Notes: generated by a model from the letters alone, not told the origin. Counted from the first letter of the stretch, positions 8,790 to 18,393 are shown. The stretch is 64,000 nt of DNA from Martelella sp. HB161492 (GCF_013184775.1 NZ_JAATVV010000001.1:310001-374000); one strand, 5' to 3'. Numbers and translations: made by a program.

Positions 8790-9416
8790 GTGGCCGCGCA
8801 CCGATTGATACTGGCCTCCGCCTCTCCGCGCCGCGTTGACCTGCTCAGACAGGCTGGCATTTCGCCGGACCGGATCATTCCCGCCGATATAGACGAAACA
8901 CCGCTTGCCGGCGAAACGCCGCGTGCGCTGGCCGGCCGGCTGGCCCGCGGCAAGGCAGAAGCTGTCATGGCCATGATGAAGCCGGCCGGGGATGAAGCGG
9001 GGACGCTTGTTCTTTCGGCCGATACGGTGGTTGCCGTTGGTCGGCGGATATTGCCGAAGGCGGAAACGGAAGCGGAAGCGCGCCATTGCCTGTCCCTGCT
9101 TTCCGGCCGCACGCACCGAGTCTATACCGGCCTTGCTGTGGCTGTGATCGGCGGCGATGCCCCCTCACTCAGGATCGTCGAAAGCCGCGTGAGCTTCAAA
9201 CCTCTTTCACCGCATGAATGCGATGCCTATATCAGAAGCGGCGACTGGAAAGGCAAGGCTGGTGCCTATGCCATTCAGGGTCTGGCGGCAACCTTCGTGA
9301 CCCGCATCCTCGGCTCCTATTCCGCCGTGGTCGGCCTGCCGCTCTACGAGACCGCAAACCTGCTTTCCGGCCGTGGTCTGGATGTCGCAGCGGGATGGAC
9401 AGAAGAGAATAAATGA
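8790..9416 (+). CDS. maf: Maf-family nucleotide pyrophosphatase
   Basis: Maf proteins hydrolyse (d)NTPs, often modified ones such as m7GTP or UTP/dTTP, to the monophosphate, and overexpression affects septation. The 208-residue protein shows the family motifs LASASPRRVDLLRQAGI at residues 6-22, the catalytic LSADTVVAVGRRILPK loop (Asp of SADT), SGRTHRVYTGLAV, and a GDWKGKAGAYAIQGLAATFV block near the C-terminus. The start is GTG at 8790. The last codons overlap yacG (ATGA), indicating translational coupling. Which Maf subfamily it belongs to is not decided here. Confidence 0.93.
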   Translation: MAAHRLILASASPRRVDLLRQAGISPDRIIPADIDETPLAGETPRALAGRLARGKAEAVMAMMKPAGDEAGTLVLSADTVVAVGRRILPKAETEAEARHCLSLLSGRTHRVYTGLAVAVIGGDAPSLRIVESRVSFKPLSPHECDAYIRSGDWKGKAGAYAIQGLAATFVTRILGSYSAVVGLPLYETANLLSGRGLDVAAGWTEENK

Positions 9417-9610
9417 CTCAGAAAGCCTCGATAGAACCACTTCGCAAGCCGCATCCCTGCCCGGAATGCGGGCGGCCCTCGAACCGTGAAAACTACCCCT
9501 TCTGTTCCGATCGCTGCCGCGACCTCGACCTGTCGCGCTGGCTCAAGGGCTCCTACAGCATTCCCGTCGCCGAAGACGAGTCGAAGCCCGACGGCTTTGA
9601 CGGCGAATAG
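9413..9610 (+). CDS. yacG: DNA gyrase inhibitor / zinc protein YacG
   Basis: YacG is a small zinc-binding protein that in Escherichia coli binds GyrB and inhibits gyrase. The 65-residue product carries the Cys4 site CPECGRP...FCSDRCRDLDLSRWL near residues 16-45, together with the SYSIP block typical of the family. It starts within the maf stop codon (ATGA overlap) and is followed by a clear intrinsic terminator at 9678-9700, which ends the infA-maf-yacG unit. Confidence 0.95.
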   Translation: MTQKASIEPLRKPHPCPECGRPSNRENYPFCSDRCRDLDLSRWLKGSYSIPVAEDESKPDGFDGE

Positions 9611-9677
9611 GGCCATTCCGCCGGGAAACGGCCTATTGCGATCGATATCCGATCATTTTTGAGATCTTTTCAACGTG

Positions 9678-9700
9678 AAGGCGCCCCGATGGCGCCTTTT
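9678..9700 (+). terminator. Rho-independent terminator after yacG
   Basis: An 8-bp stem (AAGGCGCC / GGCGCCTT) with a CCGAT loop runs into TTTT. It lies 68 bp after the yacG stop on the same strand. Confidence 0.85.
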
Positions 9701-9869
9701 CGCGCATCTGCAAACGACAAAGCGCTCTCGTAAACCGGCCTGACATTTTGCGACTGTCCTGACGCGCCAGAACATCACCTGGCGCGCTCCACATGCGGTT
9801 TCCGGTTCCATTCCGCGAAAGTCGATATAATTCACTTATAAGGTCGGACCGGATTTACTCAACCTATTT

Positions 9870-9898
9870 TTGACAGATTTCGCGCTTAGGATGATATA
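9870..9898 (+). promoter_or_regulatory. Strong sigma-70-like promoter
   Basis: A consensus -35 TTGACA (9870-9875) is followed after 17 bp by GATATA (9893-9898). Transcription would start near 9905, giving a leader of about 100 nt with a small AGCC-TTCG-GGCT hairpin before the gene at 10009. The rest of 9701-10008 is AT-rich and holds no other feature that I can see. Confidence 0.6.
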
Positions 9899-10008
9899 TA
9901 CGAATGATTAAATCATGTTTAGGTTGTTACCAGATAATCAAGCCTTCGGGCTATCAATGATGATGAACACCGTTCGCGCAAGTCGTTCCACCACCCAGTG
10001 ATGATCCC

Positions 10009-10587
10009 ATGACCAACAGCCGCACGACCGTGGAAAAAGATGTGAGCCAGACACTCACCGGAAAGATTGGTTCAGAGTGCCTCGAGCTGAAATCCGGCGC
10101 ACGCAAGTGGCACCACGTCCGGCCTAACCGCATCGGCACCGCGGAAATGCTCCGGCTGCGGCCGCCGACAGAGGATCCCGTGGCTGTTGCCGCACAGCTG
10201 AAAGCAGCGTCGTTCTGGCGGCGCAAAGCCCTGCTTGCCAAAACCATTGCCGCAACGCCAGCGGCAGACAGATCGGCGCTGCTGAAGGCTCTGGCCGCCG
10301 ATCATTGGCTGCAGCGGGATCGCCGCCTGCGTGATGCAGTCATGTTTGCCGCGCTAGAACATGCCGACGGCAACGACCTCACGCGGATCATGGGCTCGCT
10401 CTCGCCGGATCAGACGCTGAAAGCGCTTGTCGACCGGCCTCTGCCGGCAGCTTTATGCACCGTCGAGGAAAACGGCATTGCCGACGCTCAGCCCCGCCGC
10501 TGGCGCCTGATGTGCATGTCTGCCGTGCTCCTGTCCTTCACGCTCGCGGCCTGCGGACTGACGGAACTCGTCTACAGTCTTCGCTAG
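10009..10587 (+). CDS. Hypothetical protein with C-terminal membrane anchor
   Basis: I do not recognise this 192-residue protein. The N-terminal ~155 residues are soluble, basic and helix-rich, with repeated Ala/Leu stretches (AVAAQLKAASFWRRKALLAKTIAATPAADRSALLKALAADHWLQRDRRLRDAV). One hydrophobic segment near the end (LMCMSAVLLSFTLAACGLTELVY, residues ~167-189) would act as a tail anchor with almost nothing after it. The DLTRIMGSLSPDQTLKALVDRPL stretch gives it the look of a cytoplasmic domain tethered to the inner membrane. A strong promoter and long leader precede it. It has no functional partner nearby. Confidence 0.6.
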   Translation: MTNSRTTVEKDVSQTLTGKIGSECLELKSGARKWHHVRPNRIGTAEMLRLRPPTEDPVAVAAQLKAASFWRRKALLAKTIAATPAADRSALLKALAADHWLQRDRRLRDAVMFAALEHADGNDLTRIMGSLSPDQTLKALVDRPLPAALCTVEENGIADAQPRRWRLMCMSAVLLSFTLAACGLTELVYSLR

Positions 10588-10660
10588 AGCGCCGTGCGTC
10601 CTTTTGGACGCACCGGGACTCTCTATCTTATTGAATCTACGCATCGGCCGGAAAAGCGGC
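10588..10660 (+). repeat. Putative rhizobial palindromic intergenic element (partial)
   Basis: Immediately after the stop at 10587 lies an 8-bp perfect hairpin, GTGCGTCC-TTTT-GGACGCAC (10594-10613). It is flanked by AGAGCGCC and, downstream, CTCTATCTTATTGAATCTACGCATC. From memory this flank-hairpin-flank arrangement resembles the dispersed palindromic elements found in Rhizobium/Agrobacterium intergenic regions, here lacking the second palindrome. Only the hairpin is directly visible. It could also serve as a terminator for the upstream gene. Confidence 0.45.
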
Positions 10661-10777
10661 GAGAGGCTCTGCAGCCGCAAACACGTGGCAACGAAGTGCA
10701 CGCCAGCGCCGCGCCCGAATGGCACGCCCGTGCATTCGCCCTGTGAAGATCCCGCCGCCGCTCTCTGGCCCTTTGCC

Positions 10778-11575
10778 TTAACCCGCCGTCATGTCCACAG
10801 CATATTGCTGCCAGGCGCCGCCCGGAGCCATCGCGGCGGACAGGGCGGCAAGATTGGCGCGCGCCTGCTCTGCCGAGACACCTGATGTCGCTATCCGCTC
10901 GGCCTCGGTAAGGTCGCCATTCAGTGCGACGACAATGGCCAGATTGAGCCGTGTATCCGGCGGAGCATCTGGTTGGGCAAGGGCCTGGCGCAGAGCCTTT
11001 TCCGCCGCACCAAGATCATGTGTCAGCACATAGGACGTGGCCATGTCCGTTAAAACCGCCGGATTGCCGGGCGACAGATCCAGCGCGTGACGATAGGCCA
11101 TCCGCGCATCAAGCTGCTGGCCAAGCTGATCAAGGACCTGACCTTGCTGATCGAATCCGCGCCAGTCACGCGGATCAAGCGCGGTGGCGCCACGGGCGCT
11201 GCGCAGGGCATCGGGATAGTGGCCGAGCGCAGACTGGGCCTTCGAAAGATAAAGCTGGCCAGCCATGGACCTCGGATTGCGCTCCACCACCGCCTGCATG
11301 ACGGTCTCAGCCTGCTGATACTGGCCTGTCGCCTTCAGATATTCAGCATAAGCGATGCCGCTTGCCGGATCGCCCGGCGCCATCTGATACCCCCTCTCAA
11401 GTCGCGGACTGATCGCCGCCAGCTCCGCCGGCGTCATTGTCGCTATCCCGTCGACAGGACCCGCCACGGGCGAGGAAAGCCCGTCTCCCCGATAACTGGC
11501 GCAAGCCGAGACAAGCACCATCGCCGCGCCCAGAGCCAGTGCGGCAATTCCAGAACCATATCCAGATAGAACCAA
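10778..11575 (-). CDS. TPR-repeat lipoprotein, TadD-like
   Basis: A 265-residue lipoprotein. The N-terminal signal ends in the lipobox LVSAC with the lipidated Cys at residue 25, so it is probably anchored in the outer membrane facing the periplasm. Residues ~50-210 carry three to four TPR units (YQMAPGDPASGIAYAEYLKATGQYQQA, NPRSMAGQLYLSKAQSALGHYPDAL and DPRDWRGFDQQGQVLDQLGQQLDA among them). Layout and size match TadD, the pilotin-like component of Flp/Tad pili, but no other tad genes are near, so the symbol is withheld. The frame starts at a TTG preceded by GGGGGAG; there is no in-frame ATG. Confidence 0.75.
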   Translation of the reverse strand: MVLSGYGSGIAALALGAAMVLVSACASYRGDGLSSPVAGPVDGIATMTPAELAAISPRLERGYQMAPGDPASGIAYAEYLKATGQYQQAETVMQAVVERNPRSMAGQLYLSKAQSALGHYPDALRSARGATALDPRDWRGFDQQGQVLDQLGQQLDARMAYRHALDLSPGNPAVLTDMATSYVLTHDLGAAEKALRQALAQPDAPPDTRLNLAIVVALNGDLTEAERIATSGVSAEQARANLAALSAAMAPGGAWQQYAVDMTAG

Positions 11576-11833
11576 AGCCTTTTCTCCCCCAAAGCAAGTT
11601 TATCTCGTGATAAGCATGAGAATCACGTCTGTTCGACCTTGCTGCAGTGTTGCAGAATCATTCCCGGCAGAACAGATTCATCAGTGTCATCGACGCGGAA
11701 TGATGGACGGATTTTGATGCAACCGAGACGGCGCCTAAATCACAAGACAAACATGTCAGCGCCCGCCTTTCCCCTCTCGCCTGCCGCAGACATATGTGTT
11801 GCGGACCATAAACGGATCCCGGAGTGCTAATTC

Positions 11834-12694
11834 ATGGAACTTGACCGGCGCCTGCATGCCTTTCGTAGCGACCTCGCCGACAGCAGATTGTCCGGGCTGA
11901 TCAGGTCTGAACGCTTCGTCTCGCCGGAAAAGGCACAGGTGATCGTGCCTGTCGCGCCATTGCGGCCCGAACCCAGAGCCAATGCCGGGATCGACACCCA
12001 GCTTCTGCTCGGCGAAACGGTGGATGTCTTCGAGCAGAATGATGGCTGGGCCTGGGTCCAGGCCCGTTTCGATTCCTACGTCGGCTATCTGCCCGCCACC
12101 ATGCTGTCGCTGCGCGAACCGGCCGTGACCCATATTGTCAGCGCCCCGCGCAGCTTTCTCTACCCGGAAGCCGATCTGCGCACAGGCCCGGTCAGCGCAC
12201 TGTCGATGGGCTGCCGGCTCGTCTTCACCGGAGAGGCGGAAACACGCGGCGCCCGCTATCTGACCTGCTCGGATGGCACTGCCGTCTTCGCCGATCATTG
12301 CCACCCTGTCGACACGGTGATCGAGCCCGACCCGGTGAAAACCGCGATCCGGCTGATCGAAACACCCTATCTTTGGGGCGGACGCTCCGGGCTTGGCATC
12401 GACTGTTCCGGCCTCGTGCAGATGGCGATGATGCTGGCCGGCTACACCGTGCCGCGCGACAGCGACATGCAGGAGCTCATGGATGGCGAGCCCTTGACCC
12501 GCAAGGCGCTGAAACGCGGCGATCTCGTTTTCTGGAAGGGCCATGTCGGCATGATGGAAGATGAAAATATCATGATCCACGCCAATGGTGCGACCATGCG
12601 CGTCAACCGTGAGCCGCTTGACCACGCCATCAGCCGCATTGCCCGCCATTACGGCCGCCCGACCAGCTGTCTGCGGCCGGCCGCTTTTGTCTGA
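11834..12694 (+). CDS. NlpC/P60 family cell-wall hydrolase
   Basis: A 286-residue protein with two bacterial-SH3-like regions (about residues 35-95 and 100-155) followed by an NlpC/P60 cysteine peptidase domain (about 165-280). The catalytic Cys is in GIDCSGLVQMAMMLAG and the His in KGHVGMMEDENIMIHANG; RSGLGIDCSGL is diagnostic. Family members cut D-iGlu-diaminopimelate bonds in peptidoglycan stems, often during recycling. No signal peptide is visible, so it may act on muropeptides in the cytoplasm like YkfC-type enzymes. It stands alone here. Confidence 0.85.
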   Translation: MELDRRLHAFRSDLADSRLSGLIRSERFVSPEKAQVIVPVAPLRPEPRANAGIDTQLLLGETVDVFEQNDGWAWVQARFDSYVGYLPATMLSLREPAVTHIVSAPRSFLYPEADLRTGPVSALSMGCRLVFTGEAETRGARYLTCSDGTAVFADHCHPVDTVIEPDPVKTAIRLIETPYLWGGRSGLGIDCSGLVQMAMMLAGYTVPRDSDMQELMDGEPLTRKALKRGDLVFWKGHVGMMEDENIMIHANGATMRVNREPLDHAISRIARHYGRPTSCLRPAAFV

Positions 12695-12742
12695 TCCGGC
12701 CTCAGTGGCCCAGACCGCGCGTTCGGGACAATTCAAATGAAA

Positions 12743-12776
12743 ATGCGCCGCGCATCATCCCTGATGCGCGGCGCAT
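12743..12776 (-). terminator. Terminator of adhE
   Basis: A perfect 15-bp stem (12743-12757 with 12762-12776) and a four-base loop are followed on the minus strand by TTTCATTT. It lies 26 bp beyond the adhE stop. The same hairpin could also stop the convergent NlpC/P60 transcript. Confidence 0.8.
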
Positions 12777-12801
12777 GGCCTCTAGAAGGTAGCGGTCGGC
12801 T

Positions 12802-15471
12802 TTACTTGCGCGCCTTCAGCGACACAACAGCCCCGTTTTCTTCCGCCCCCTTGGGCTCCTCATAGGCAACGCCTTCCTGGTAGGCTCGGCCATAATAGCT
12901 GTCCAGCAGGACCTGACGGATTTCCGAGATCAGCGGGTAGCGCGGATTGCTGCCCGTGCACTGATCGTCAAAAGCCTGATCCGAAACATGATCGACCTTG
13001 TCGAGGAAATCGGCTTCCGGCACACCGGCAGCCTGGATCGAAGCCGGAATTTCGATTTCCTTCTTCAATTCCTCAACCCAGTTGATCAGGTTCTCGACCG
13101 ACTGTTCGTCCGTCTTGCCGCCGAGACCCAGATGGCGGGCGACTTCGGCATAGCGGCACAGCGCCTTCGGACGGTCATACTGGCTGAAGGCCGTCTGCTT
13201 GGTCGGATTGTCAACCGCATTGTAGCGAATGACATTGGCAATCAGCAGGCCATTGGCCAGACCGTGAGCGAGGTGGAATTCCGCGCCGATCTTGTGGGCC
13301 ATCGAGTGCGAGACACCGAGGAAGGCATTGGCAAAGGCGATACCGGCAAGGGTTGCGCCATTGTGGACCTGTTCACGGGCCTTGGGATCACTGGCACCAT
13401 TCTTGTAGGCCGAAGGCAGATATTCCTTCAGGAGCTTCAGCGCCTGCAGTGCCTGACCATCCGAATATTCGTTCGCCATTACCGAGACATAGGCTTCAAG
13501 AGCGTGGGTCACGGCATCGATACCACCGAAAGCGGTGAGCGACTTCGGCATATGCATGACGAGATCGGCATCGATGATCGCCATGTTCGGGGTCAGTTCG
13601 TAATCAGCGATCGGATACTTCACGCCGGTCTGTTCATCGGTGACAACGGCAAATGGCGTCACTTCCGAACCGGTGCCCGAGGTCGTCGGGATGGCAACGA
13701 ACTTGGCCTTCACGCCGAGCTTGGGGAACTTGTAGATGCGCTTGCGGATATCCATGAAGCGCAGCGCCAGATCGGCAAACTCGACTTCGGGATGCTCATA
13801 CATCACCCACATGATCTTGGCGGCATCCATCGGCGAACCGCCGCCCTGGGCAAGGATGATGTCCGGCTCGAACGAGCGGGCCAGTTCCCAGCCCTTGCGG
13901 ACAACCGCCAGCGTCGGATCGGCCTGAACGTCGAAGAAGGTTTCGACTTCGATGCCAAGGCCCTTCAGCACGGTCACGGTTTCATTGATATAGCCGTTTT
14001 CGAACAGGAAGCGGTCGGTAACGATCAGGCAACGCTTCTTGCCCTTGAGCTCTTCCAGAGCAAAGGGAAGCGCACCACGACGGAAGTAGATTTCCGGCGG
14101 AAGCTTGTGCCACAGCATGTTTTCAGCCCTCTTGGCGACCGTTTTCTTGTTGATCAGGTGCTGCGGGCCGACATTTTCCGAGATCGAGTTGCCGCCCCAC
14201 GAACCGCAGCCGAGCGTCAGCGACGGCGCCAGGCGGAAGTTGTAGAGGTCACCGATGCCACCCTGCGAGGCGGGCGAGTTGATCAGGACACGGGCGGTCT
14301 TCATCTTCTCGCCGAAGCTGGCGACGCGACCCTGCTGCAGATCCTGATCGGTGTAGAGCACCGAGGTGTGGCCGATACCGCCAAGGGCGACCAGATCGGC
14401 TGCCGTCTGGCAGGCCTTCTCGAAATTCTTGGCGCGGTACATGGCAAGCGTCGGCGAGAGCTTTTCATGCGCAAAGACTTCCTCGTCGCTCACATCTTCC
14501 ACTTCGGCGATCAGCACCTTGGTGCGCGGCGGAACATCAATACCGGCCATCTTGGCGATCTTGACGGCCGACTGACCGACGATATCGGCGTTGAGTGCAC
14601 CGTTCTTCTTCATGATGATGTCGCGGACGGCACCGGCTTCATTGCCCGACAGGATGTAGCCGCCATGGCTGATGAAGCGCTCACGCACGGCATCATAGAC
14701 CTTGTCGACGACGACAACCGACTGTTCCGAGGCGCAGATCACGCCATTGTCGAAGGTCTTCGACATCAGGATCGAGGCAACGGCGCGCTTGATATCGGCG
14801 AATTCGTCGATCACGGCCGGCGTGTTGCCAGCACCAACGCCGATCGCCGGCTTGCCCGACGAATAGGCCGCCTTGACCATGCCGGGACCACCAGTGGCCA
14901 GGATCAGGTTGATGTCTGGGTGATGCATCAGGGCGTTCGACAGCTCAACGGTCGGCTCATCGATCCAGCTGATGATGTCCTTCGGCGCACCGGCCTTGAC
15001 GGCGGCTTCAAGCACGACGCGGGCGGCCTGGCAGGTCGAGTGACGGGCACGCGGATGCGGCGAGAAGATCACGCCATTGCGGGTCTTCAGCGAAATCAGC
15101 GCCTTGAAGATTGCCGTCGAGGTCGGGTTGGTGGTCGGCACGATCGCGCAGATCAGCCCGACGGGTTCTGCAAGCGTGAGAATGCCATATTCGGGCTCTT
15201 CCGAGAGCACGCCGCAGGTCTTCTCGTCCTTGTACTTGTTGTAGATATATTCCGAGGCAAAGTGGTTCTTGACAACCTTGTCCTCCATCACACCCATTCC
15301 CGTTTCCTCGACCGCCATGCGGGCGAGCGGAATGCGGGCGTCAGCGGCGGCAAGCGCCGCGCAGCGGAAGATGTAATCAACCTGCTCCTGAGTGTAATTG
15401 GCAAACTTCTGTTGCGCCGCCTTGGTCCGGGCAACAAGCTGGTCAAGTTCGGTCGTGCTGATGGCCGGCAT
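12802..15471 (-). CDS. adhE: Bifunctional acetaldehyde-CoA/alcohol dehydrogenase AdhE
   Basis: AdhE reduces acetyl-CoA to acetaldehyde and then ethanol, consuming two NADH, and is a fermentation enzyme that assembles into spirosomes. The 889-residue protein has the N-terminal aldehyde dehydrogenase (about 1-440, catalytic Cys in FDNGVICASEQS) fused to an iron-dependent alcohol dehydrogenase (about 450-870, with ILAQGGGSPMDAAK and GVSHSMAHKIGAEFHLAHG supplying metal-binding His). I start at 15471 (MPAISTTELDQ), where AGGAGA precedes the ATG; the upstream frame adds nine unlikely residues. The gene is monocistronic, with an FNR/FixK promoter about 190 bp upstream and its own terminator, so it is probably oxygen-regulated. 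AdhE is uncommon in rhizobia. Confidence 0.97.
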   Translation of the reverse strand: MPAISTTELDQLVARTKAAQQKFANYTQEQVDYIFRCAALAAADARIPLARMAVEETGMGVMEDKVVKNHFASEYIYNKYKDEKTCGVLSEEPEYGILTLAEPVGLICAIVPTTNPTSTAIFKALISLKTRNGVIFSPHPRARHSTCQAARVVLEAAVKAGAPKDIISWIDEPTVELSNALMHHPDINLILATGGPGMVKAAYSSGKPAIGVGAGNTPAVIDEFADIKRAVASILMSKTFDNGVICASEQSVVVVDKVYDAVRERFISHGGYILSGNEAGAVRDIIMKKNGALNADIVGQSAVKIAKMAGIDVPPRTKVLIAEVEDVSDEEVFAHEKLSPTLAMYRAKNFEKACQTAADLVALGGIGHTSVLYTDQDLQQGRVASFGEKMKTARVLINSPASQGGIGDLYNFRLAPSLTLGCGSWGGNSISENVGPQHLINKKTVAKRAENMLWHKLPPEIYFRRGALPFALEELKGKKRCLIVTDRFLFENGYINETVTVLKGLGIEVETFFDVQADPTLAVVRKGWELARSFEPDIILAQGGGSPMDAAKIMWVMYEHPEVEFADLALRFMDIRKRIYKFPKLGVKAKFVAIPTTSGTGSEVTPFAVVTDEQTGVKYPIADYELTPNMAIIDADLVMHMPKSLTAFGGIDAVTHALEAYVSVMANEYSDGQALQALKLLKEYLPSAYKNGASDPKAREQVHNGATLAGIAFANAFLGVSHSMAHKIGAEFHLAHGLANGLLIANVIRYNAVDNPTKQTAFSQYDRPKALCRYAEVARHLGLGGKTDEQSVENLINWVEELKKEIEIPASIQAAGVPEADFLDKVDHVSDQAFDDQCTGSNPRYPLISEIRQVLLDSYYGRAYQEGVAYEEPKGAEENGAVVSLKARK

Positions 15472-15669
15472 GGGTTCTCTCCTGCGCTTCAACGCCATTA
15501 CGACAATGGCTTCCTGATCATGTGGCGGATGTCTGAAGCCGGTCTTGGGAACCCGACCTCATCACGTTCAAATCTTCACTTCCGATACAGGGTCTTTTTG
15601 GCACCTGTACGACAGACGCCTTGCCCGTTCTATCCGGACCGATGAAGACCTTCCGTCTCACCGGGGGCA

Positions 15670-15711
15670 GATATAAATCGTTTTAAACGGCGTTCTTTTG
15701 ATCGGGATCAA
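15670..15711 (-). promoter_or_regulatory. Class II FNR/FixK-dependent promoter of adhE
   Basis: A perfect FNR-type box, TTGAT-CGGG-ATCAA, sits at 15698-15711. On the minus strand its centre lies exactly 29 bp before TATATC (15675-15670). If that is the -10 hexamer, the box is centred at -41.5 from a start at 15663, the canonical geometry for FNR/FixK/Anr activation. The only gene downstream is adhE. The 190 bp between this start and adhE form an untranslated leader with no other recognised element. Confidence 0.88.
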
Positions 15712-15859
15712 CCGAACGGCGCTTTTCTTTCCATTTTCGGAATTTTCTTTTGTCAATTTTGTGAAAGGCGGTTTTCCGCCATCGCGGAACACCCCCGCCA
15801 CCGCATGCGACATGGTTATCGAAAAGAAAAGAGACTTCAAGCCCCAAGTCAGACAAATC

Positions 15860-15890
15860 AAAAAAAGCCCGGCTGAACTGTCAGCCGGGC
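15860..15890 (-). terminator. Terminator of copZ-copA
   Basis: A 10-bp perfect stem (GCCCGGCTGA / TCAGCCGGGC) with a four-base loop is followed by TTTTTTT on the minus strand. It lies 26 bp after the copA stop and separates that unit from the adhE promoter. Confidence 0.93.
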
Positions 15891-15915
15891 CTGGTAATAC
15901 TGCTTTCGAATTATC

Positions 15916-18393
15916 TCAACTCTGGAAACGCTTCAGCCGCAGCGCATTGGTCAGGACGAACACGCTGGAAAGCCCCATGGCGGCGGCGGCCAGCATTGGC
16001 GACAGCAGCGTGCCGTTGACCGGATAGAGAATGCCGGCGGCAACAGGAATGAGCACGACATTATAGGCGAAGGCCCAGAACAGGTTTTGCGCGATATTGC
16101 GCATGACCGCCCGCGACAGGCGGACCGCCGAAACGACGCCGCCGAGATCGCCCGCCATCAGCACCACATCGGCCGTTTCAATGGCAATGTCCGTTCCGGT
16201 ACCGACGGCAATGCCGATATCGGCCGAGGCCAGTGCCGGGGCATCATTGATGCCGTCCCCGGCAAAGGCGACGGGGCCGAACCGGGTCCGCAACGCCTTA
16301 AGCGCCGAGACCTTGCCGTCGGGCATGACGTCGGCAATAACCGTGTCGATACCGACTTCAGCCGCGATCGCGCGCGCCGTCTTTTCATTGTCGCCGGAGA
16401 TCATCGCCGTTTTCAGCCCTGCATGATGCAGGGCGGCAATGGCGTCGCGGGCTGAAGGCTTGACCGGGTCGGCAACGCCGATCACGCCCTCAAGCCTTCC
16501 GTCGACCGCGACGAAGATCAACGAGCGGGCCTGTTCCGAAAGCTTTTCAGCCCCGGCATCAAGCGCGGCCGTATCGACTGCGAGCGAGCCCATCAAACGC
16601 CTGGCGCCGATTGCGACCCTGGTGCCATCAATGGTCGCCGTCAGCCCCAGCCCCGGCAGGGCTTCGAATGCGCTGGCGGCCGGAACCGCCAGCCCCTTCT
16701 GTCTGGCGGCGGCGATAATCGCTTCAGCAAGCGGGTGCTCCGACCCGGCTTCGGCGGCGGCTGCGAGCCTCAGCAACGCATCGTTGTCACCGCCTTCGCG
16801 CAGCAGAATATCGGTCACTTCGGGGCGGCCCTCGGTCAGTGTCCCGGTCTTGTCGAAGGCAACCAGCGCAGTGTCGCGCAATTGCTGGAGCGCTGCGCCA
16901 TTGCGGAACAGCACCCCGATCTCGGCTGCCCGGCCGGTTCCGACCATGATCGAGGTTGGCGTGGCAAGCCCCATGGCACAAGGGCAGGCGATGATCAGAA
17001 CGGCCACCGCATTGATCACGGCAAAGGTGAGTGCCGGCGACGGACCGACAAGAAGCCAGATCAGGAAGGTGATGAAGGCGGCCGTCAGCACGGCGGGCAC
17101 GAAGACGGCGGTCACCCGGTCAACCATGGCCTGGATCGGCAGCTTTGCCCCTTGCGCGGTTTCAACCATCTTGACGATCCGTGCCAGAACCGTGTCGGAA
17201 CCGACAGCGGTGGCGCGGAATGAAAAGCTGCCGGTCTTGTTGATCGTGCCGCCGGTCACGGCATCGCCGTCCTTCTTTTCGACGGGGACCGGCTCGCCGG
17301 AAATCATCGCCTCGTCAACATAGGATGAACCCGAGGTCACGACACCATCAACGGCGATCCGCTCGCCGGGACGGACGATGACGACATCACCCTTCTTCAG
17401 TTCACCGATCGGCAGATCGACCTCGCCATCGTCCCGTCTGACCCGCGCGGTTTTCGGCTGCAGTCCCATCAGATGACGGATTGCCGCCGAGGTTCGCCCC
17501 TTGGCCTTGGCCTCCATGAACCTGCCGGCCAGAATCAGCGTCACGATGACGGCGGAGGATTCGAAATAGACCTGGGCCGAGCCTTCGGGAAAGATCTGCG
17601 GCGCAAAGGTCGCGACGGTGGAATAGAGCCATGCCGCACTGGAGCCCAGCATCACCAGCGCGTTCATGTCCGGCGACAGCCTGCGGAAGGAGGCGATCCC
17701 ATGGACATAGAAACGCCGGCCGGGGCCGAACTGAACGATGGTTGCCAGCACGAAGTAGAAGAGATGCAGCGGAAAGGTCCCGACCGAGGTCATCAGCTGG
17801 TGGCCAAGACCGGGAATGAGATGCGACCCCATTTCCAGAACGAAAAGCGGCAGGGTGAAGATGGCAGCAATGCCAAGATCGCGCTTCAGCGCCTTGCGCT
17901 CGGCCTCGCGGGCCTCATCCTGTGCGGCGGCGGCATCCTGAACATTGCCGATCCGATGCGGCTCGAAACCGGCTTTTTCAATCGCGGCCTCGATATCATC
18001 GAGTGCCACCGTGGCAACGGCTGAGACCTGTGCCCGCTCGGTCGCCAGATTGACATTGGCAGCCATCACGCCCGGCACTTTCATCAGCGCCCGTTCGGTG
18101 CTTTTGACACAGGATGCGCAATGCATGCCGGAAACGCCGATCTCGAATTCGCGACGCGGCACGCCGTAGCCGGCCTTCTCGATCGCGGCAACGACGCGCG
18201 CACGCGCCGAAGGATCTGAAAGCGCGACATCGGCGGCCTCGGTCGCCAGATTGACGGAGACCGTTTCCACGCCCTCGACCTTGCCGACCACACGTTCCAC
18301 GCTCCGGACACAGGATGCGCAGGTCATGCCCGATACGGGGAGGTGAAGTGTGAGCCTGCTGTGGCTGGCAGGCTTTTGAACTGCCTGTTCCAT
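15916..18393 (-). CDS. copA: Copper-exporting P1B-type ATPase CopA
   Basis: CopA pumps Cu(I) out of the cytoplasm using ATP. The 825-residue protein has two N-terminal heavy-metal-associated domains (GMTCASC near residue 20 and GMHCASC near residue 88), eight predicted helices, and the P1B-1 core. The core includes the CPC metal site in helix 6 ([14 protein letters not shown]), phosphorylation motif [11 protein letters not shown] locus ([11 protein letters not shown]) and hinge [19 protein letters not shown] start at 18393 ([10 protein letters not shown]); the longer frame upstream runs through copZ on another frame. copZ lies 43 bp upstream, and both are served by a MerR-type promoter and end at the terminator at 15860-15890. 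Confidence 0.96.
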   Translation of the reverse strand: MEQAVQKPASHSRLTLHLPVSGMTCASCVRSVERVVGKVEGVETVSVNLATEAADVALSDPSARARVVAAIEKAGYGVPRREFEIGVSGMHCASCVKSTERALMKVPGVMAANVNLATERAQVSAVATVALDDIEAAIEKAGFEPHRIGNVQDAAAAQDEAREAERKALKRDLGIAAIFTLPLFVLEMGSHLIPGLGHQLMTSVGTFPLHLFYFVLATIVQFGPGRRFYVHGIASFRRLSPDMNALVMLGSSAAWLYSTVATFAPQIFPEGSAQVYFESSAVIVTLILAGRFMEAKAKGRTSAAIRHLMGLQPKTARVRRDDGEVDLPIGELKKGDVVIVRPGERIAVDGVVTSGSSYVDEAMISGEPVPVEKKDGDAVTGGTINKTGSFSFRATAVGSDTVLARIVKMVETAQGAKLPIQAMVDRVTAVFVPAVLTAAFITFLIWLLVGPSPALTFAVINAVAVLIIACPCAMGLATPTSIMVGTGRAAEIGVLFRNGAALQQLRDTALVAFDKTGTLTEGRPEVTDILLREGGDNDALLRLAAAAEAGSEHPLAEAIIAAARQKGLAVPAASAFEALPGLGLTATIDGTRVAIGARRLMGSLAVDTAALDAGAEKLSEQARSLIFVAVDGRLEGVIGVADPVKPSARDAIAALHHAGLKTAMISGDNEKTARAIAAEVGIDTVIADVMPDGKVSALKALRTRFGPVAFAGDGINDAPALASADIGIAVGTGTDIAIETADVVLMAGDLGGVVSAVRLSRAVMRNIAQNLFWAFAYNVVLIPVAAGILYPVNGTLLSPMLAAAAMGLSSVFVLTNALRLKRFQS

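Noticed and set aside
12988-15645. 885-codon open frame antisense to adhE
   Set aside because: It mirrors adhE codon structure, has no family resemblance or ribosome site, and is a GC-rich shadow frame.
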